DNA from: Collimonas antrihumi
Lineage (GTDB): Bacteria > Pseudomonadota > Gammaproteobacteria > Burkholderiales > Burkholderiaceae_D
Length of the DNA stretch: 64,000 nucleotides
Reading direction: 5' to 3'
Assembly: GCF_018304965.1 (NCBI RefSeq)
Contig: NZ_JAGQED010000001.1
Coordinates: forward strand, 248,001-312,000
The notes beneath the pieces were generated by a model. The model did not search any database and was not told where the DNA came from. It worked only from the letters and a program-made list of their open reading frames with translations. This document shows, in pieces, positions 33,331 through 42,977 of this stretch. The position numbers were made by a program, and so were the translations under genes. Numbering within the stretch: the stretch's first letter is position 1; each line of letters opens with the position of its first letter.

Positions 33331-34437
33331 TTATTTCCCCCAGATTTTCTTATATTCCGCGCGGTAGCCGTTATTCGGTTCAAAAGTGTTCTGCTGGCCG
33401 CCGTGAAATGCAATGTTCTGCTCCGTGACCAGATACACGGGAGTGGTATAGGCGCTGGCTTTTTCGCCGGCAAACGAGCGATTCAACTCATCGACGATTT
33501 GCCAGCCTTGCTGGCTGAACGGTTCCGGCACGGTAGCAACCTGGATATTCTTGCTGCGGATGCGTTGATAAGCCGATTCAGAACCTTCGCCGGCGGACAG
33601 CGCCTCAATCTTGTTGCTGGAGATAATCGCCGCCGAGGCCGGCGTTGCCAGCAGATCAAGGTACTTGTCATTGACGCCGATGATGTGCGTCCATTTTTTG
33701 CCGAAGCGCTGCGCCAGTGAAGTGAGCAAGGCCGGCATCTTGTCGGCGGTGGTAGTGGCCGGCAATGCTTCTACGCTGAGTAAGTTGCAGGTCCGGCATT
33801 GTTTGATTGCCGCGGCGATGACATTCGATTTCGACTGCTCATACAAGCTGTTCGGATCGGTGAGAATCACCACGCCGGCCTTGCCGTTTGAATCGACCAC
33901 CCCTAACAAGGCTGCAATCAATGCCTCTTCTTTAGGGTCGGCGGTGACGTTGGTAAACAAGCCGTCGCTGGGGCCGATCCTGGTCGAGGCATGCCAACCG
34001 ATCACCGGCACCTTCTGGGTGTTGGCGTTGTTCATTTCCTTGGGTTGTTCGTTGGCGTCGATCCCGGCCAGGACGATGCCGTTCGGCTGCAAGGCCAGCG
34101 CTCTGCTGAAGGCTTCCGCGTGTTTGCTGTTGACACCCCAGCAATCGATCACGAAGACGTCCCAGCCGGCTACCGCCGCCGCTTCCTTGACGCCGTTGGC
34201 AACCCGCATGACGCCATTGTTCTTGAGATTGGAGGCGATCAGCACAATCGATTTTTTTTGTGCTGCGATTTTCGGGCCGCTGGTGGGGCCGTCCCAGGTG
34301 GTTTTGAAGGCCATCGCCTTGGCGATTTTTGCGTTGGCGCGGTTCAGGAACAAGGTTGGATCTTCCTGGGCAAACGCTGAACTGATAAAGCTGAAGACAA
34401 GTGCTACCGTTACGAAATTAAAATTGATCAATTTCAT
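33331..34437 (-). CDS. Orphan periplasmic sugar-type binding protein (Peripla_BP_4 fold)
   Basis: 368 residues. Signal peptide FVTVALVFSFISSAFAQ. Type I binding fold seen in VLIASNLKNNGVMRVANGVK, DVFVIDCWGVNSKHAEAFSR and GIVLAGIDANEQPKEM. No permease or ATPase gene is adjacent, so it may feed a transporter elsewhere or act as the sensor part of a signalling system. Single gene with its own 400-base upstream gap. Confidence 0.85.
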   Translation of the reverse strand: MKLINFNFVTVALVFSFISSAFAQEDPTLFLNRANAKIAKAMAFKTTWDGPTSGPKIAAQKKSIVLIASNLKNNGVMRVANGVKEAAAVAGWDVFVIDCWGVNSKHAEAFSRALALQPNGIVLAGIDANEQPKEMNNANTQKVPVIGWHASTRIGPSDGLFTNVTADPKEEALIAALLGVVDSNGKAGVVILTDPNSLYEQSKSNVIAAAIKQCRTCNLLSVEALPATTTADKMPALLTSLAQRFGKKWTHIIGVNDKYLDLLATPASAAIISSNKIEALSAGEGSESAYQRIRSKNIQVATVPEPFSQQGWQIVDELNRSFAGEKASAYTTPVYLVTEQNIAFHGGQQNTFEPNNGYRAEYKKIWGK

Positions 34438-34842
34438 TATTTTTATCCGGATTTGACTGCGTATGGTCGGAGCGGATTTCCCGCCTGTTTTTTTTATTGC
34501 AAACTAACAGCGCCTGACAACTCCCTGTACCGCAAAAACCATATTTCTCCCTGAGCTAATGCTGACGCCGCTTTCAAGCAGATTAACGGGCATTGAAAAC
34601 GGCGTTGGCAATAGCGTGCCTTAGCTTACGCAAAGGTTAAATGCTTGTCTATTGGAAATCTATTCTAGAGTTGATGCAGGAATGGTATTTGCACAATAAA
34701 AATGTTATTTTTGTAATTTCATCAATGTTAATGTCTAACGTTTGCCAATCTGCGGCGGCGAAATAACGTAAGGGCTACCGGTCAAGAAGACGGGCAGCCC
34801 TTATCGGTTGCTGTCGCTGCCGGGATACCGGCCGATTGCGGC
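34438..34842. other. Intergenic stretch between binding protein and gspE-like gene
   Basis: 405 bases, AT-rich. TAAGGGCT (34769-34776) and AGCCCTTA (34796-34803) form an 8-bp inverted repeat that may end the gspE-like transcript. The left part should hold the promoter of the binding-protein gene, and no clear -10/-35 stands out. No gene seen. Confidence 0.45.
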
Positions 34843-36624
34843 TCAGGTCAGCGCTGAAGTGACTTTCAAGACTTCTTCCACCGTGGTGACGCCTTCCATT
34901 ACCTTCAACGCGCCGGCCAGGCGCAAAGGTTTCATGCCATCGGCGATGCTTTGCTGTTTCAACGCGTGGATATCGGTTTCGGTCTGGATCAGTTTTGAGA
35001 ACGGCTGGGTCACGCTCAGCAGTTCGTACAGGCCGGTGCGTCCACGGTAGCCGGTCTGGCGGCATTCCGGGCAGCCGACCGGGTGATAGACGGTGGCAGG
35101 CTTGGGCAGGTTCCAGCTTTCAACCAGCGTGGCCCAGACTTCATCGGCGACATGGCCGTCGGCGCTTTTGCAGTGGGTGCAAAGCGTGCGCACCAGGCGT
35201 TGCGCCATGATGCCGATCAAGGTGGTTTCCAGCAGATAGTAAGGCACCCCCAGTTCCAGCAAGCGCATCACGGCCGACGGCGCATCGTTGGTATGCAGGG
35301 TCGATAGGACCAGATGGCCGGTAAGGGCCGCCTGGATGGCCATTTCCGCAGTTTCCAGATCGCGGATTTCGCCCACCATGATGATGTCCGGATCCTGCCG
35401 CATCAAAGCCCGCACGCCGTCGGCGAAGGTGAGGTCGATACCGTGGTTGACCTGCATCTGGTTGAACGAAGGTTCCACCATTTCAATCGGATCTTCCACC
35501 GAGCAGACGTTGACTTCGGACGTGGCCAGCGCCTTGAGAGTGGTGTACAGCGTCGTGGTTTTACCGGAGCCGGTCGGGCCGGTCACCAGGATAATGCCGT
35601 GCGGCCGCTTGGTCAGCGCATCCCAGCGCAAAGCATCGTCCGTCGGAAAGCCCAGTTCCGGCAAGGTTTTCACCACCACATCCGGATCGAAAATCCGCAT
35701 CACCAGCTTCTCGCCGAAGGCAGTCGGCAGGGTGGACAGGCGCAGTTCGATTTCCTGGCCGCCGGCGGTACGGGTCTTGATACGGCCATCCTGCGGCCGG
35801 CGCTTCTCGATAACATCCATCCGCCCCAGCAATTTGATCCGCGCGGTCATGGCAATCATGACCACCGCAGGCACCTGGTACACCTGATGCAGGACGCCGT
35901 CGATACGGAAACGAATGGCGCTGAAATCGCGCTTCGGCTCCATATGGATGTCGGAGGCGCGTTGTTCAAACGCATATTGCCATAGCCAGTCGACGATATT
36001 GACGATGTGCTGGTCGTTGGCGTCGACTTGCTTGTTGGATTTGCCGAGTTCAACCAGTTGCTCGAAGTTGTTGCGCAGCGCCAGATCTTGTCCGCCGGTT
36101 TTGTGGGCGCTCTTGATCGATTTCGCCAGCGTGAAAAACTGCGTGATGTATTGCGTGATATCGAGCGGATTGGCAATCACCAGGCGGATATTGCGGCGTG
36201 AAATCTTGGCGATTTCCGCCTGCCATTCAGTGCGGAACGGCTCGGCGGTGGCAATCACCAGCTCGGTCAGGCTGAGTTCAACCGGCAGGATATTGAAGCG
36301 CGTGGCGTAACTGGCCGACATGACGTCGGCGACCTTGGCGAAATCGATCTTCAGCGGGTCGATCCGGTAGAACGGCATTTGCACCTGGCGCGCCAGCCAC
36401 TCGGTGAGCCATTCGAGCGTGATGGCGCGATGCGGCGGCAACGCCGACTGGCGCTTGCACTGGGCTACTGCATTGAGTGGATGGATCGCAATCGGCGCGT
36501 TGCGGAAAATTCCTTGCGCCTGGGTGTAGAAAAGTTTGACTTCGTTTTTGTCGACGGTGCCATCGTTCAGCAACCAGGTGAAGATTTGCTGCAAGTCCAG
36601 GGTTTTTTGCGATGCAGTGTTCAT
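34843..36624 (-). CDS. GspE/PilB-family secretion or pilus assembly ATPase
   Basis: 593 residues. N-terminal T2SSE-type domain (residues 90-180), Walker A LVTGPTGSGKTTTLYTTLK near residue 345, Asp box CSVEDPIEMVEP, Walker B DIIMVGEIRDLETAE, and the tetracysteine zinc region LVRTLCTHCKSAD with VGCPECRQTGYRGRTG. It drives pilus or type II secretion assembly at the inner membrane. No pil or gsp genes adjoin it, so it is an isolated copy. Which machine it serves is open. Confidence 0.93.
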   Translation of the reverse strand: MNTASQKTLDLQQIFTWLLNDGTVDKNEVKLFYTQAQGIFRNAPIAIHPLNAVAQCKRQSALPPHRAITLEWLTEWLARQVQMPFYRIDPLKIDFAKVADVMSASYATRFNILPVELSLTELVIATAEPFRTEWQAEIAKISRRNIRLVIANPLDITQYITQFFTLAKSIKSAHKTGGQDLALRNNFEQLVELGKSNKQVDANDQHIVNIVDWLWQYAFEQRASDIHMEPKRDFSAIRFRIDGVLHQVYQVPAVVMIAMTARIKLLGRMDVIEKRRPQDGRIKTRTAGGQEIELRLSTLPTAFGEKLVMRIFDPDVVVKTLPELGFPTDDALRWDALTKRPHGIILVTGPTGSGKTTTLYTTLKALATSEVNVCSVEDPIEMVEPSFNQMQVNHGIDLTFADGVRALMRQDPDIIMVGEIRDLETAEMAIQAALTGHLVLSTLHTNDAPSAVMRLLELGVPYYLLETTLIGIMAQRLVRTLCTHCKSADGHVADEVWATLVESWNLPKPATVYHPVGCPECRQTGYRGRTGLYELLSVTQPFSKLIQTETDIHALKQQSIADGMKPLRLAGALKVMEGVTTVEEVLKVTSALT

Positions 36625-36728
36625 TGCAATAGGGATGTCGGTTGGTTGAGCCGGGTTTATCTGGTGTGCTCATCTTTAATTCAATTAAATTGAGCAGCAC
36701 TACATTAATCTCTTATCTCTTTTATCTC

Positions 36729-37595
36729 TTACTGCGGCGAATGCCATGCCTTCAATCCATTGACCCACGATTTGGCCGGCAGTTTGGTGGCTGCGGTAAT
36801 TTCGGCTGCGCGTTCGTACAAGGCGCTGAAATCGACTGGCGGCGCTTTTTTGAACGCGATGGCGATGACATTGCCTTCGTGGACTTCCGGCAGGCACCAG
36901 ACAGCGTCGAAGGCGAATTTCATGGCTTTCAGGTTTTTGGCATAGCTGGGATGATCGCCAAACAGGTTGACCGTCATGATGCCGCCATCCTTCAGGCAAG
37001 CTGCACAAGCACTGTAGAACTCAGGCGTATCCAGTACCGGGCCGCGCACGGTGGCGTCGTACAGGTCGACCTGCAGGGCGTCGATGGTGTCGTGGTTGTG
37101 CGGATCGAGCACGTAATCCATGGCGTCCATCTCCAGCACGGACAGCCGTTCGTCGTCGGCAGGCAGTTTGAACATCGATGAGCAGATCGCCAATACCGAC
37201 GGGTTCAGTTCGATTGCGGTGACACGCGCCTCAGGAAACTGGCGATAACTGAACTTGGTCAGCGCCGCCGTACCCAGGCCCAGTTGCACGATGTGTTGCG
37301 GTTCCGGATTGAACAGCATCCAGGCCATCATCTGCTGGGCATATTCCAGTTCAGGCCAGTCAGGCTTGCGCAGCCGCATGGCGCCTTGCACCCATTCGGT
37401 GCCGAAGTGCAGGAAGCGCACGCCGTTTTGTTCGGATAATGTGACCGGGGCGAATTTGGGTTTGCGGGCGGGTTTTGGCGTGTCTTTTTTTGCAACTTCG
37501 GAGCGTTTGCCGGGGCCGGCCATCCGGTTGGCATCGGCTTCTATGGATTTGCGTTTGATCAGCATGAGGCGTAAAGGGCGTAATAAATCGGACAT
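36729..37595 (-). CDS. Spermidine-synthase-like methyltransferase-fold protein
   Basis: 288 residues from ATG 37593-37595 (MSDLLRPLRL). The Rossmann nucleotide loop is HIVQLGLGTAALTKF, followed by ARVTAIELNPSVLAI and LSVLEMDAMDYV, then DALQVDLYDATVRGPVL. These match the SpeE-like fold, but the polyamine-binding residues are not convincing. It could be a methyltransferase or an aminopropyltransferase-like protein of unknown substrate. A basic, Lys/Pro-rich segment lies at residues 18-45. Confidence 0.85.
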   Translation of the reverse strand: MSDLLRPLRLMLIKRKSIEADANRMAGPGKRSEVAKKDTPKPARKPKFAPVTLSEQNGVRFLHFGTEWVQGAMRLRKPDWPELEYAQQMMAWMLFNPEPQHIVQLGLGTAALTKFSYRQFPEARVTAIELNPSVLAICSSMFKLPADDERLSVLEMDAMDYVLDPHNHDTIDALQVDLYDATVRGPVLDTPEFYSACAACLKDGGIMTVNLFGDHPSYAKNLKAMKFAFDAVWCLPEVHEGNVIAIAFKKAPPVDFSALYERAAEITAATKLPAKSWVNGLKAWHSPQ

Positions 37596-37704
37596 CGAAT
37601 AAAAATGTAGGGCAATGATACCGTGCCGCAGCCACAATAAGCCCAAAGTTGAGTCGCTTTCTTATGTTATAGGCGTAGCGGGATTGTTATCGAAGCGTAC
37701 AGGC

Positions 37705-38199
37705 TCAATCGAGGCAATCTTGCAGCACCAGCCAGGCTTCCAGCTTTTCCGCATATGGCCGGGTATAAGCCGGGCTGCTCGAGGGAAGCTGCACGATGCG
37801 ATAACGTGCAGCCAGCTGGCCCAGCGCCCTGAGCCCGAGTTTGGCTGCGATGCCGCCATTGAAGGCGATGGTGGTCAATTGCGGCAACGTGGCGGCCAAG
37901 GTGGGCAGGTCGTTATGCACATGGTCGCGGATATTGCTATCCAGGCTGCCGTCGCGCCGCGCTTCGGCCACCACGTCCCATAAACCGATGTGTTTGCTCA
38001 AAAGAGTTTGCAGCCGGTCCGGATAGGGCAGCTCCGGCAGGTCGGCGCCGGTCACTTCGGAAAGCAATTTCCAAAAGCGATTTTGCGGATGCGCGTAATA
38101 CTGGCTATGCGCCAGGGACACGTTGCCTGGCAAACTGCCCAGTATCAGGATGCGGACCTGCTCATCCACTACCGGCGGAAAGCTGCGCTTACGGGTCAT
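37705..38199 (-). CDS. DNA-deoxyinosine glycosylase (UDG superfamily, HDG type)
   Basis: 164 residues. ILILGSLPGNVSLAHSQYYAH with PQNRFWKLLSEV is the family signature, LTTIAFNGGIAAK is the central strand, and VQLPSSSPAYT is the C-terminal DNA-minor-groove loop. Removes hypoxanthine (deaminated adenine) from DNA. Lies 18 bases downstream of the Crp/Fnr gene in the same direction. Confidence 0.9.
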   Translation of the reverse strand: MTRKRSFPPVVDEQVRILILGSLPGNVSLAHSQYYAHPQNRFWKLLSEVTGADLPELPYPDRLQTLLSKHIGLWDVVAEARRDGSLDSNIRDHVHNDLPTLAATLPQLTTIAFNGGIAAKLGLRALGQLAARYRIVQLPSSSPAYTRPYAEKLEAWLVLQDCLD

Positions 38200-38217
38200 T
38201 GCTGCGGTGTCAGCTTG

Positions 38218-38916
38218 TCAGGAGTGGAACTGGCGCAAGCCGTCCAGGTCAAGAATGGTGATGCTGCCGTAATCGACCTTCAACAATCCCGCCTTTTCCA
38301 GTACCTGCAAGGCCTGGTTGGCGCGCTGGCGCGAGGCGCCGGAAAGATTGCCGACTTCTTCCTGGGAAATTTGCAGCTCGCGGCCTATGCCAGGATTCAA
38401 GTAGGGGTTGAATAGCGCCGCCAGGCAACGCGCAACGCGTGCATCCGGCTCCAGCATGCGGTCGTATTCCACCAGCGAAATAAACAGCGCCAGCCGTTCA
38501 TTGAGCTGCGTGACCAGGAAACGATTGAATTGGATGCTGTTGTCGAGCAGCCATAGGTAAGTCGCTTTCGGCATGTACAGCAGCTGACTGTCGCGCAGCG
38601 CCACCACATCGTATTTGCGCGGCTCGCTCTTGAGCAATGAGCCTTCGCCAAGCCAGCCGCCGTTGGCCATGCCGGCAAAGGACACCGTTTTCCCTTCGGG
38701 GGAAACGCTGCTCATTTTTAGCAATCCCTCATGCACGCCAATCCAATGCGTGACCGGATCACCCTTGTGGCAAACAAAAGCGCCGCTCGAAATCTTGCGG
38801 CTGAACATCTCGGCTTCAACCCGCGTCAATTGTTCGCTGGTAAGCGATCGTGCCCACATGGTCTTGGCCAGCATGTCTTTAATCGAGGTTTCTATAATCA
38901 TTATGATGCGTTGCAA
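38218..38916 (-). CDS. Crp/Fnr-family regulator divergent from the acyl-CoA/Liv operon
   Basis: 232 residues. Effector domain SGAFVCHKGDPVTHWIGVHEG and SFAGMANGGWLGEGSLLK, C-terminal helix-turn-helix LQISQEEVGNLSGASRQRANQAL. No Fnr cysteine cluster at the N-terminus. Divergent, 207 bases from the acyl-CoA synthetase, so it may regulate that operon. Start could also be ATG 38901 (MIIETS). Confidence 0.9.
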   Translation of the reverse strand: MQRIIMIIETSIKDMLAKTMWARSLTSEQLTRVEAEMFSRKISSGAFVCHKGDPVTHWIGVHEGLLKMSSVSPEGKTVSFAGMANGGWLGEGSLLKSEPRKYDVVALRDSQLLYMPKATYLWLLDNSIQFNRFLVTQLNERLALFISLVEYDRMLEPDARVARCLAALFNPYLNPGIGRELQISQEEVGNLSGASRQRANQALQVLEKAGLLKVDYGSITILDLDGLRQFHS

Positions 38917-39123
38917 TATCGAAAATTCGGCAATTGTCTGCGAGATGACAACCCCATCTCTCGACTCACACTACTATCATCGCATAAAGCAGCGAATAAC
39001 CGGCATGACACTACTACACTAGTAAGTGCGACGTAAGCATGCCGGCTCAGACTGACTTGACACTGACAGGTATCCACGGCATCGAAATCGACGCCGTGGG
39101 GCCATATAAAAAAGGTGGGGGCG

Positions 39124-41091
39124 ATGGTGGAGACAACACAACGTCCAGGAGCAGAGACATTTCCAGGTTTGCTCCTGAAGCATGCCAAGGAACGCCCGCA
39201 GCAGCCGGCGTTCCGGGAAAAAGATCTTGGCATCTGGCAGGCGACGAGCTGGGCCCAGGTTGCCGAGGAAGTCCGGGCCTTTGCCTGCGGTTTGGCAGCG
39301 CTTGGCTTCCGGCGCGGCATGAGCCTGGCGATTGTCGGCAATAACTGCCCGCGGCTGTATTGGGCGATGTCTGCTGCCCAATGCCTGGGCGGCATGCCGG
39401 TGCCGTTGTATCAGGATGCGCCTGCGGCCGACATGGCTTACGTCATGGACGATGCTGAAATCGATTTCGTGGTGGTCGAAGACCAGGAGCAGGTCGACAA
39501 GGTGTTTGAAATCAAACAGACACTGGCGCCGCACCGGATCAGCCGCATCATCGTCGACGACGAGCGCGGCATGCGCAATTATCATCAGCCGGAACTGACA
39601 ACGTTTGCCAAGGTGGCAGAGATGGGCCGGGCTTTTGACCAGATGCATCCCGATTTCTTCATGAGCCAGGTCAATGCCGGACGGGCCGACGATATCGCCA
39701 TCATCCTGTATACCTCCGGCACCACCGGCAAACCGAAAGGTGTTTGCCATACGCATGCGGCGATGATCACCACGGCCCAGACGTTGGTTGAGTTCGATCA
39801 GTTGAACCAGCATGACGATCTGCTGTGTTACCTGCCGCTGGCCTGGGTTGGCGATTTCCTGTATTCGTTTGCGCAAGCGCATGTCGCCGGATTCTGCCTG
39901 AATTGCCCGGAATCGCCGAATACCGTGATGATGGACCTGCGCGAGATCGGGCCGACTTATTATTTCGCGCCGCCGCGCATCTATGAAAATATCCTGACGC
40001 AAGTGATGATCAGGATCGAAGACGCCGGCTGGATAAAACGCAAGATGTTCCACGCCTTCATGGGTATTGCGCGGCGGGTCGGGATTCGGATACTCGATAA
40101 AAAGCCGGATGTGTCGCTCACCGATCGCTTGTTGTACCGGATCGGCGATCTGCTGATCTACGGACCACTGAAGAATGTACTCGGCATGTCGCGGATCCGG
40201 GTCGCCTATACCGGCGGCGAGGCCATCGGTCCCGACCTGTTCGATTTCTATCGTTCGCTGGGCATCAACCTGAAGCAGTTGTACGGCATGACCGAAACCT
40301 GCGTCACCGTCTGCATGCAGCCTTCCGGCGACGTCAAGCTGGATACGGTGGGCCGGCCGATGAAGGGGGTCGAGGTGCATATCGACAGCAAGGGCGAGGT
40401 GCTGGTGCGTTCGCCGGGTTTGATGAAAGCGTATTTCAAGCGGCCGGATGCCACCGCCGAAGCGATCGACGCCGACGGTTATTTCCATACTGGCGACGCC
40501 GGATTTTTCGACGGTGACGGCCATTTGAAAATCATCGATCGCGCCAAAGATGTCGGCAAGATGGCTGGCGGCACCTTGTTTGCGCCAAAGTACATAGAAA
40601 ACAAATTGAAATTTTTCCCTTTCATTAAAGAAGCGGTGGTGTTCGGCAATCAGCGTGAGCAATGCACGGCGTTTATCAATATCGACATGGATGCAGTCGG
40701 CAACTGGGCAGAGCGCCGCAACCTGGCTTACAGCAGTTACACCGACCTCGCCGCACAGCAGGCGGTGTACGGTCTGATCGGCGACTGCGTTGAGAAAGTC
40801 AATGCCGACCTGGTGCAGGATCCTTTGTTGGCCGCTTCACAGATTCACCGCTTCCTGATTTTGCACAAAGAACTGGATGCCGATGATGATGAGTTGACGC
40901 GCACCCGCAAGGTGCGGCGCGACTTCATCGCCAACAAGTATGCGGTGCTGATTGACGCCCTGTATGGCGGCAGGCAATCGCAGTACATAGAAACCCAGGT
41001 CAAGTTCGAAGACGGCCGGCAAGGCATGATCGCAGCCGACTTGAAGATCGTCGACGCCAAGACTTTCGCCACCATTGATAAAGCGGCCTGA
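39124..41091 (+). CDS. Long-chain-type acyl-CoA synthetase (AMP-forming)
   Basis: 655 residues from ATG 39124, with GGTGGGGG upstream. The adenylate motif IILYTSGTTGKPKGV lies near residue 195, and VAYTGGEAIGPDL, QLYGMTETCV and GYFHTGDAGFFDGDGHL follow, as in ANL enzymes of the FadD/AMP-binding group. It activates a carboxylic acid to the CoA thioester. First gene of an eight-gene operon with a Liv-type importer and a second ligase, so the acid is likely taken up by that transporter. Substrate class not determined. Confidence 0.93.
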   Translation: MVETTQRPGAETFPGLLLKHAKERPQQPAFREKDLGIWQATSWAQVAEEVRAFACGLAALGFRRGMSLAIVGNNCPRLYWAMSAAQCLGGMPVPLYQDAPAADMAYVMDDAEIDFVVVEDQEQVDKVFEIKQTLAPHRISRIIVDDERGMRNYHQPELTTFAKVAEMGRAFDQMHPDFFMSQVNAGRADDIAIILYTSGTTGKPKGVCHTHAAMITTAQTLVEFDQLNQHDDLLCYLPLAWVGDFLYSFAQAHVAGFCLNCPESPNTVMMDLREIGPTYYFAPPRIYENILTQVMIRIEDAGWIKRKMFHAFMGIARRVGIRILDKKPDVSLTDRLLYRIGDLLIYGPLKNVLGMSRIRVAYTGGEAIGPDLFDFYRSLGINLKQLYGMTETCVTVCMQPSGDVKLDTVGRPMKGVEVHIDSKGEVLVRSPGLMKAYFKRPDATAEAIDADGYFHTGDAGFFDGDGHLKIIDRAKDVGKMAGGTLFAPKYIENKLKFFPFIKEAVVFGNQREQCTAFINIDMDAVGNWAERRNLAYSSYTDLAAQQAVYGLIGDCVEKVNADLVQDPLLAASQIHRFLILHKELDADDDELTRTRKVRRDFIANKYAVLIDALYGGRQSQYIETQVKFEDGRQGMIAADLKIVDAKTFATIDKAA

Positions 41092-41096
41092 TAACT

Positions 41097-41981
41097 ATGA
41101 GTGCGATCATGAAAAGACATGTCACGGAGGAAGTCTTCCCGGTGGAAACTGCGTTGCCTGGTGCAACGCTGCACGATCCGGAACCGCAAGCGACCGGCAA
41201 GGGCCGTAACATCGGCGAAGTGGTGCTGGATCTGCAGAATATTTCGCTGTCGTTCGGCGGCGTCAAGGCGCTCACCGATATTTCGTTCAATGTGAAGGAA
41301 CATGAGATCCGCGCCATCATCGGCCCTAACGGCGCCGGGAAAAGCTCGATGATCAATGTCATCAATGGCGTCTACCATCCGCAAAAGGGCAGCATCGTAT
41401 TTCACGGCGTGCCGCGGCACAGCATGAATCCGAGCACGGTGGCGCGGCAGGGGATTGCGCGCACCTTCCAGAATATCGCTCTGTTCAAGGGTATGACGGT
41501 GCTTGATAACATCATGACTGGCCGTAATACCAAAATGCATTCCAGTTTCCTGGCCAATGCTATCTGGTGGGGGCGGGCGCGCAATGAAGAGGTACAGCAT
41601 CGGCGCAAGGTCGAGGAAGTCATCGACTTCCTGGAAATCCAGCACATCCGCAAAACACCGGTTGGACGTTTGCCATACGGCTTGCAAAAAAGGGTGGAGC
41701 TGGCGCGTGCGCTGGCGGCGGAGCCAAGCATGTTGCTGCTGGACGAGCCTATGGCGGGCATGAACGTCGAAGAAAAACAGGATATGTGCCGCTTCATCCT
41801 GGATGTCAACGAACAGTTCGGCACCACCATCGTCCTGATCGAACACGACATGGGGGTGGTGATGGATATCTCGGACCGTGTCGTGGTGCTCGATTACGGC
41901 AAGAAAATCGGTGACGGCACACCTGACGAAGTCATGAACAATCCCGAAGTCATCAAAGCCTACCTCGGTAGTTCTCACTAG
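41097..41981 (+). CDS. Branched-chain amino acid-type ABC transporter ATPase (LivG-like)
   Basis: 294 residues. An N-terminal extension of about 40 residues precedes the ABC domain. Walker A GPNGAGKSSMINVI, signature LPYGLQKRVELARAL, Walker B MLLLDEPMAGM. C-terminal end typical of LivG (GDGTPDEVMNNPEVIKAYLG). Starts five bases after the synthetase. Confidence 0.94.
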   Translation: MSAIMKRHVTEEVFPVETALPGATLHDPEPQATGKGRNIGEVVLDLQNISLSFGGVKALTDISFNVKEHEIRAIIGPNGAGKSSMINVINGVYHPQKGSIVFHGVPRHSMNPSTVARQGIARTFQNIALFKGMTVLDNIMTGRNTKMHSSFLANAIWWGRARNEEVQHRRKVEEVIDFLEIQHIRKTPVGRLPYGLQKRVELARALAAEPSMLLLDEPMAGMNVEEKQDMCRFILDVNEQFGTTIVLIEHDMGVVMDISDRVVVLDYGKKIGDGTPDEVMNNPEVIKAYLGSSH

Positions 41982-42002
41982 TCATCACTAACGGAGACGG
42001 CA

Positions 42003-42917
42003 ATGCAATTTTTCTTTGAGGTGACGCTAAGCGGCCTGCTTTCGGGCCTGATGTACTCGCTGGTGGCGCTAGGTTTCGTGTTGATCTACAAGGCTTCCGG
42101 CGTGTTCAATTTTGCCCAGGGCGCGATGGTCTATTTTGCGGCGCTGGCAGTGGTCGGCCTGATGGACAAGGGTTTGCCCATGTGGGCGGCGATTGTCGGC
42201 GCTTTCCTGGTGATGCTGGTGGTGGCTGTAGCGACCGAACGGCTGGTGCTGCGCAAGCTGGTCAACCAACCGCCGATTACGTTATTCATGGCAACCATCG
42301 GGCTGGCTTTTTTCCTTGAAGGGCTGGGGCCGATGTTGTTCGGCAGCGAGGTGCGGGCGATCAACCTGGGTATCGTGGATGAGCCGATTGCTTCCATCAT
42401 GGATGGTTTCGGCATCGGGATTTCCAAATTCGACCTGTTCGCTTCCGGCATGGTGATCGGATTGGTACTGCTGCTGGCGCTGTTTTTTCAGAAAACCAAG
42501 GTCGGCCGCGCGTTAAGAGCCGTGGCTGACGATCATCAGGCGGCGCTCTCGCTGGGGATTCCCTTGCGCCATATCTGGGTCATCGTCTGGGGCGTGGCTG
42601 GTTTTGTGGCGCTGGTTGCCGGTTTGCTGTGGGGGTCGCGCAATGGCGTGCAGTTCGCGCTGACGATGACCGCGTTGAAAGCGTTGCCGGTGCTGATACT
42701 CGGCGGCTTTACTTCGATTCCGGGGGCGATCGCTGGTGGCCTGATCATCGGCGTATCTGAAAAATTGGCCGAGATCTATATCCCGCCGGTGATGCAAGAC
42801 ATGTTTGGCGGCAATTTCGGTGGCATAGAAGGATGGTTCCCCTATGTGTTCGCCTTGCTGTTCCTGCTGGTGCGGCCGGAAGGTTTGTTCGGCGAGCGGC
42901 ATATCGATCGAGTTTGA
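42003..42917 (+). CDS. ABC transporter permease (LivH-like)
   Basis: 304 residues, about eight membrane helices, GGAG ribosome site. Typical LivH landmarks: LSGLMYSLVALGFVLIYKAS at the start, VFNFAQGAMVYFAAL, and ALKALPVLILGGFTSIPGAI near the end with RPEGLFGER. Forms the membrane channel with LivM. Confidence 0.95.
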   Translation: MQFFFEVTLSGLLSGLMYSLVALGFVLIYKASGVFNFAQGAMVYFAALAVVGLMDKGLPMWAAIVGAFLVMLVVAVATERLVLRKLVNQPPITLFMATIGLAFFLEGLGPMLFGSEVRAINLGIVDEPIASIMDGFGIGISKFDLFASGMVIGLVLLLALFFQKTKVGRALRAVADDHQAALSLGIPLRHIWVIVWGVAGFVALVAGLLWGSRNGVQFALTMTALKALPVLILGGFTSIPGAIAGGLIIGVSEKLAEIYIPPVMQDMFGGNFGGIEGWFPYVFALLFLLVRPEGLFGERHIDRV

Positions 42918-42977
42918 CCTTTATGCATGATGTTTTGAGCACCTACAGAAACCTAAGAATTCGAACGGAGACATGCC

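Noticed and set aside
39019..40662. 547-codon minus-strand open frame
   Set aside because: It is antisense to the acyl-CoA synthetase, has histidine/arginine-rich shadow composition and no domain.
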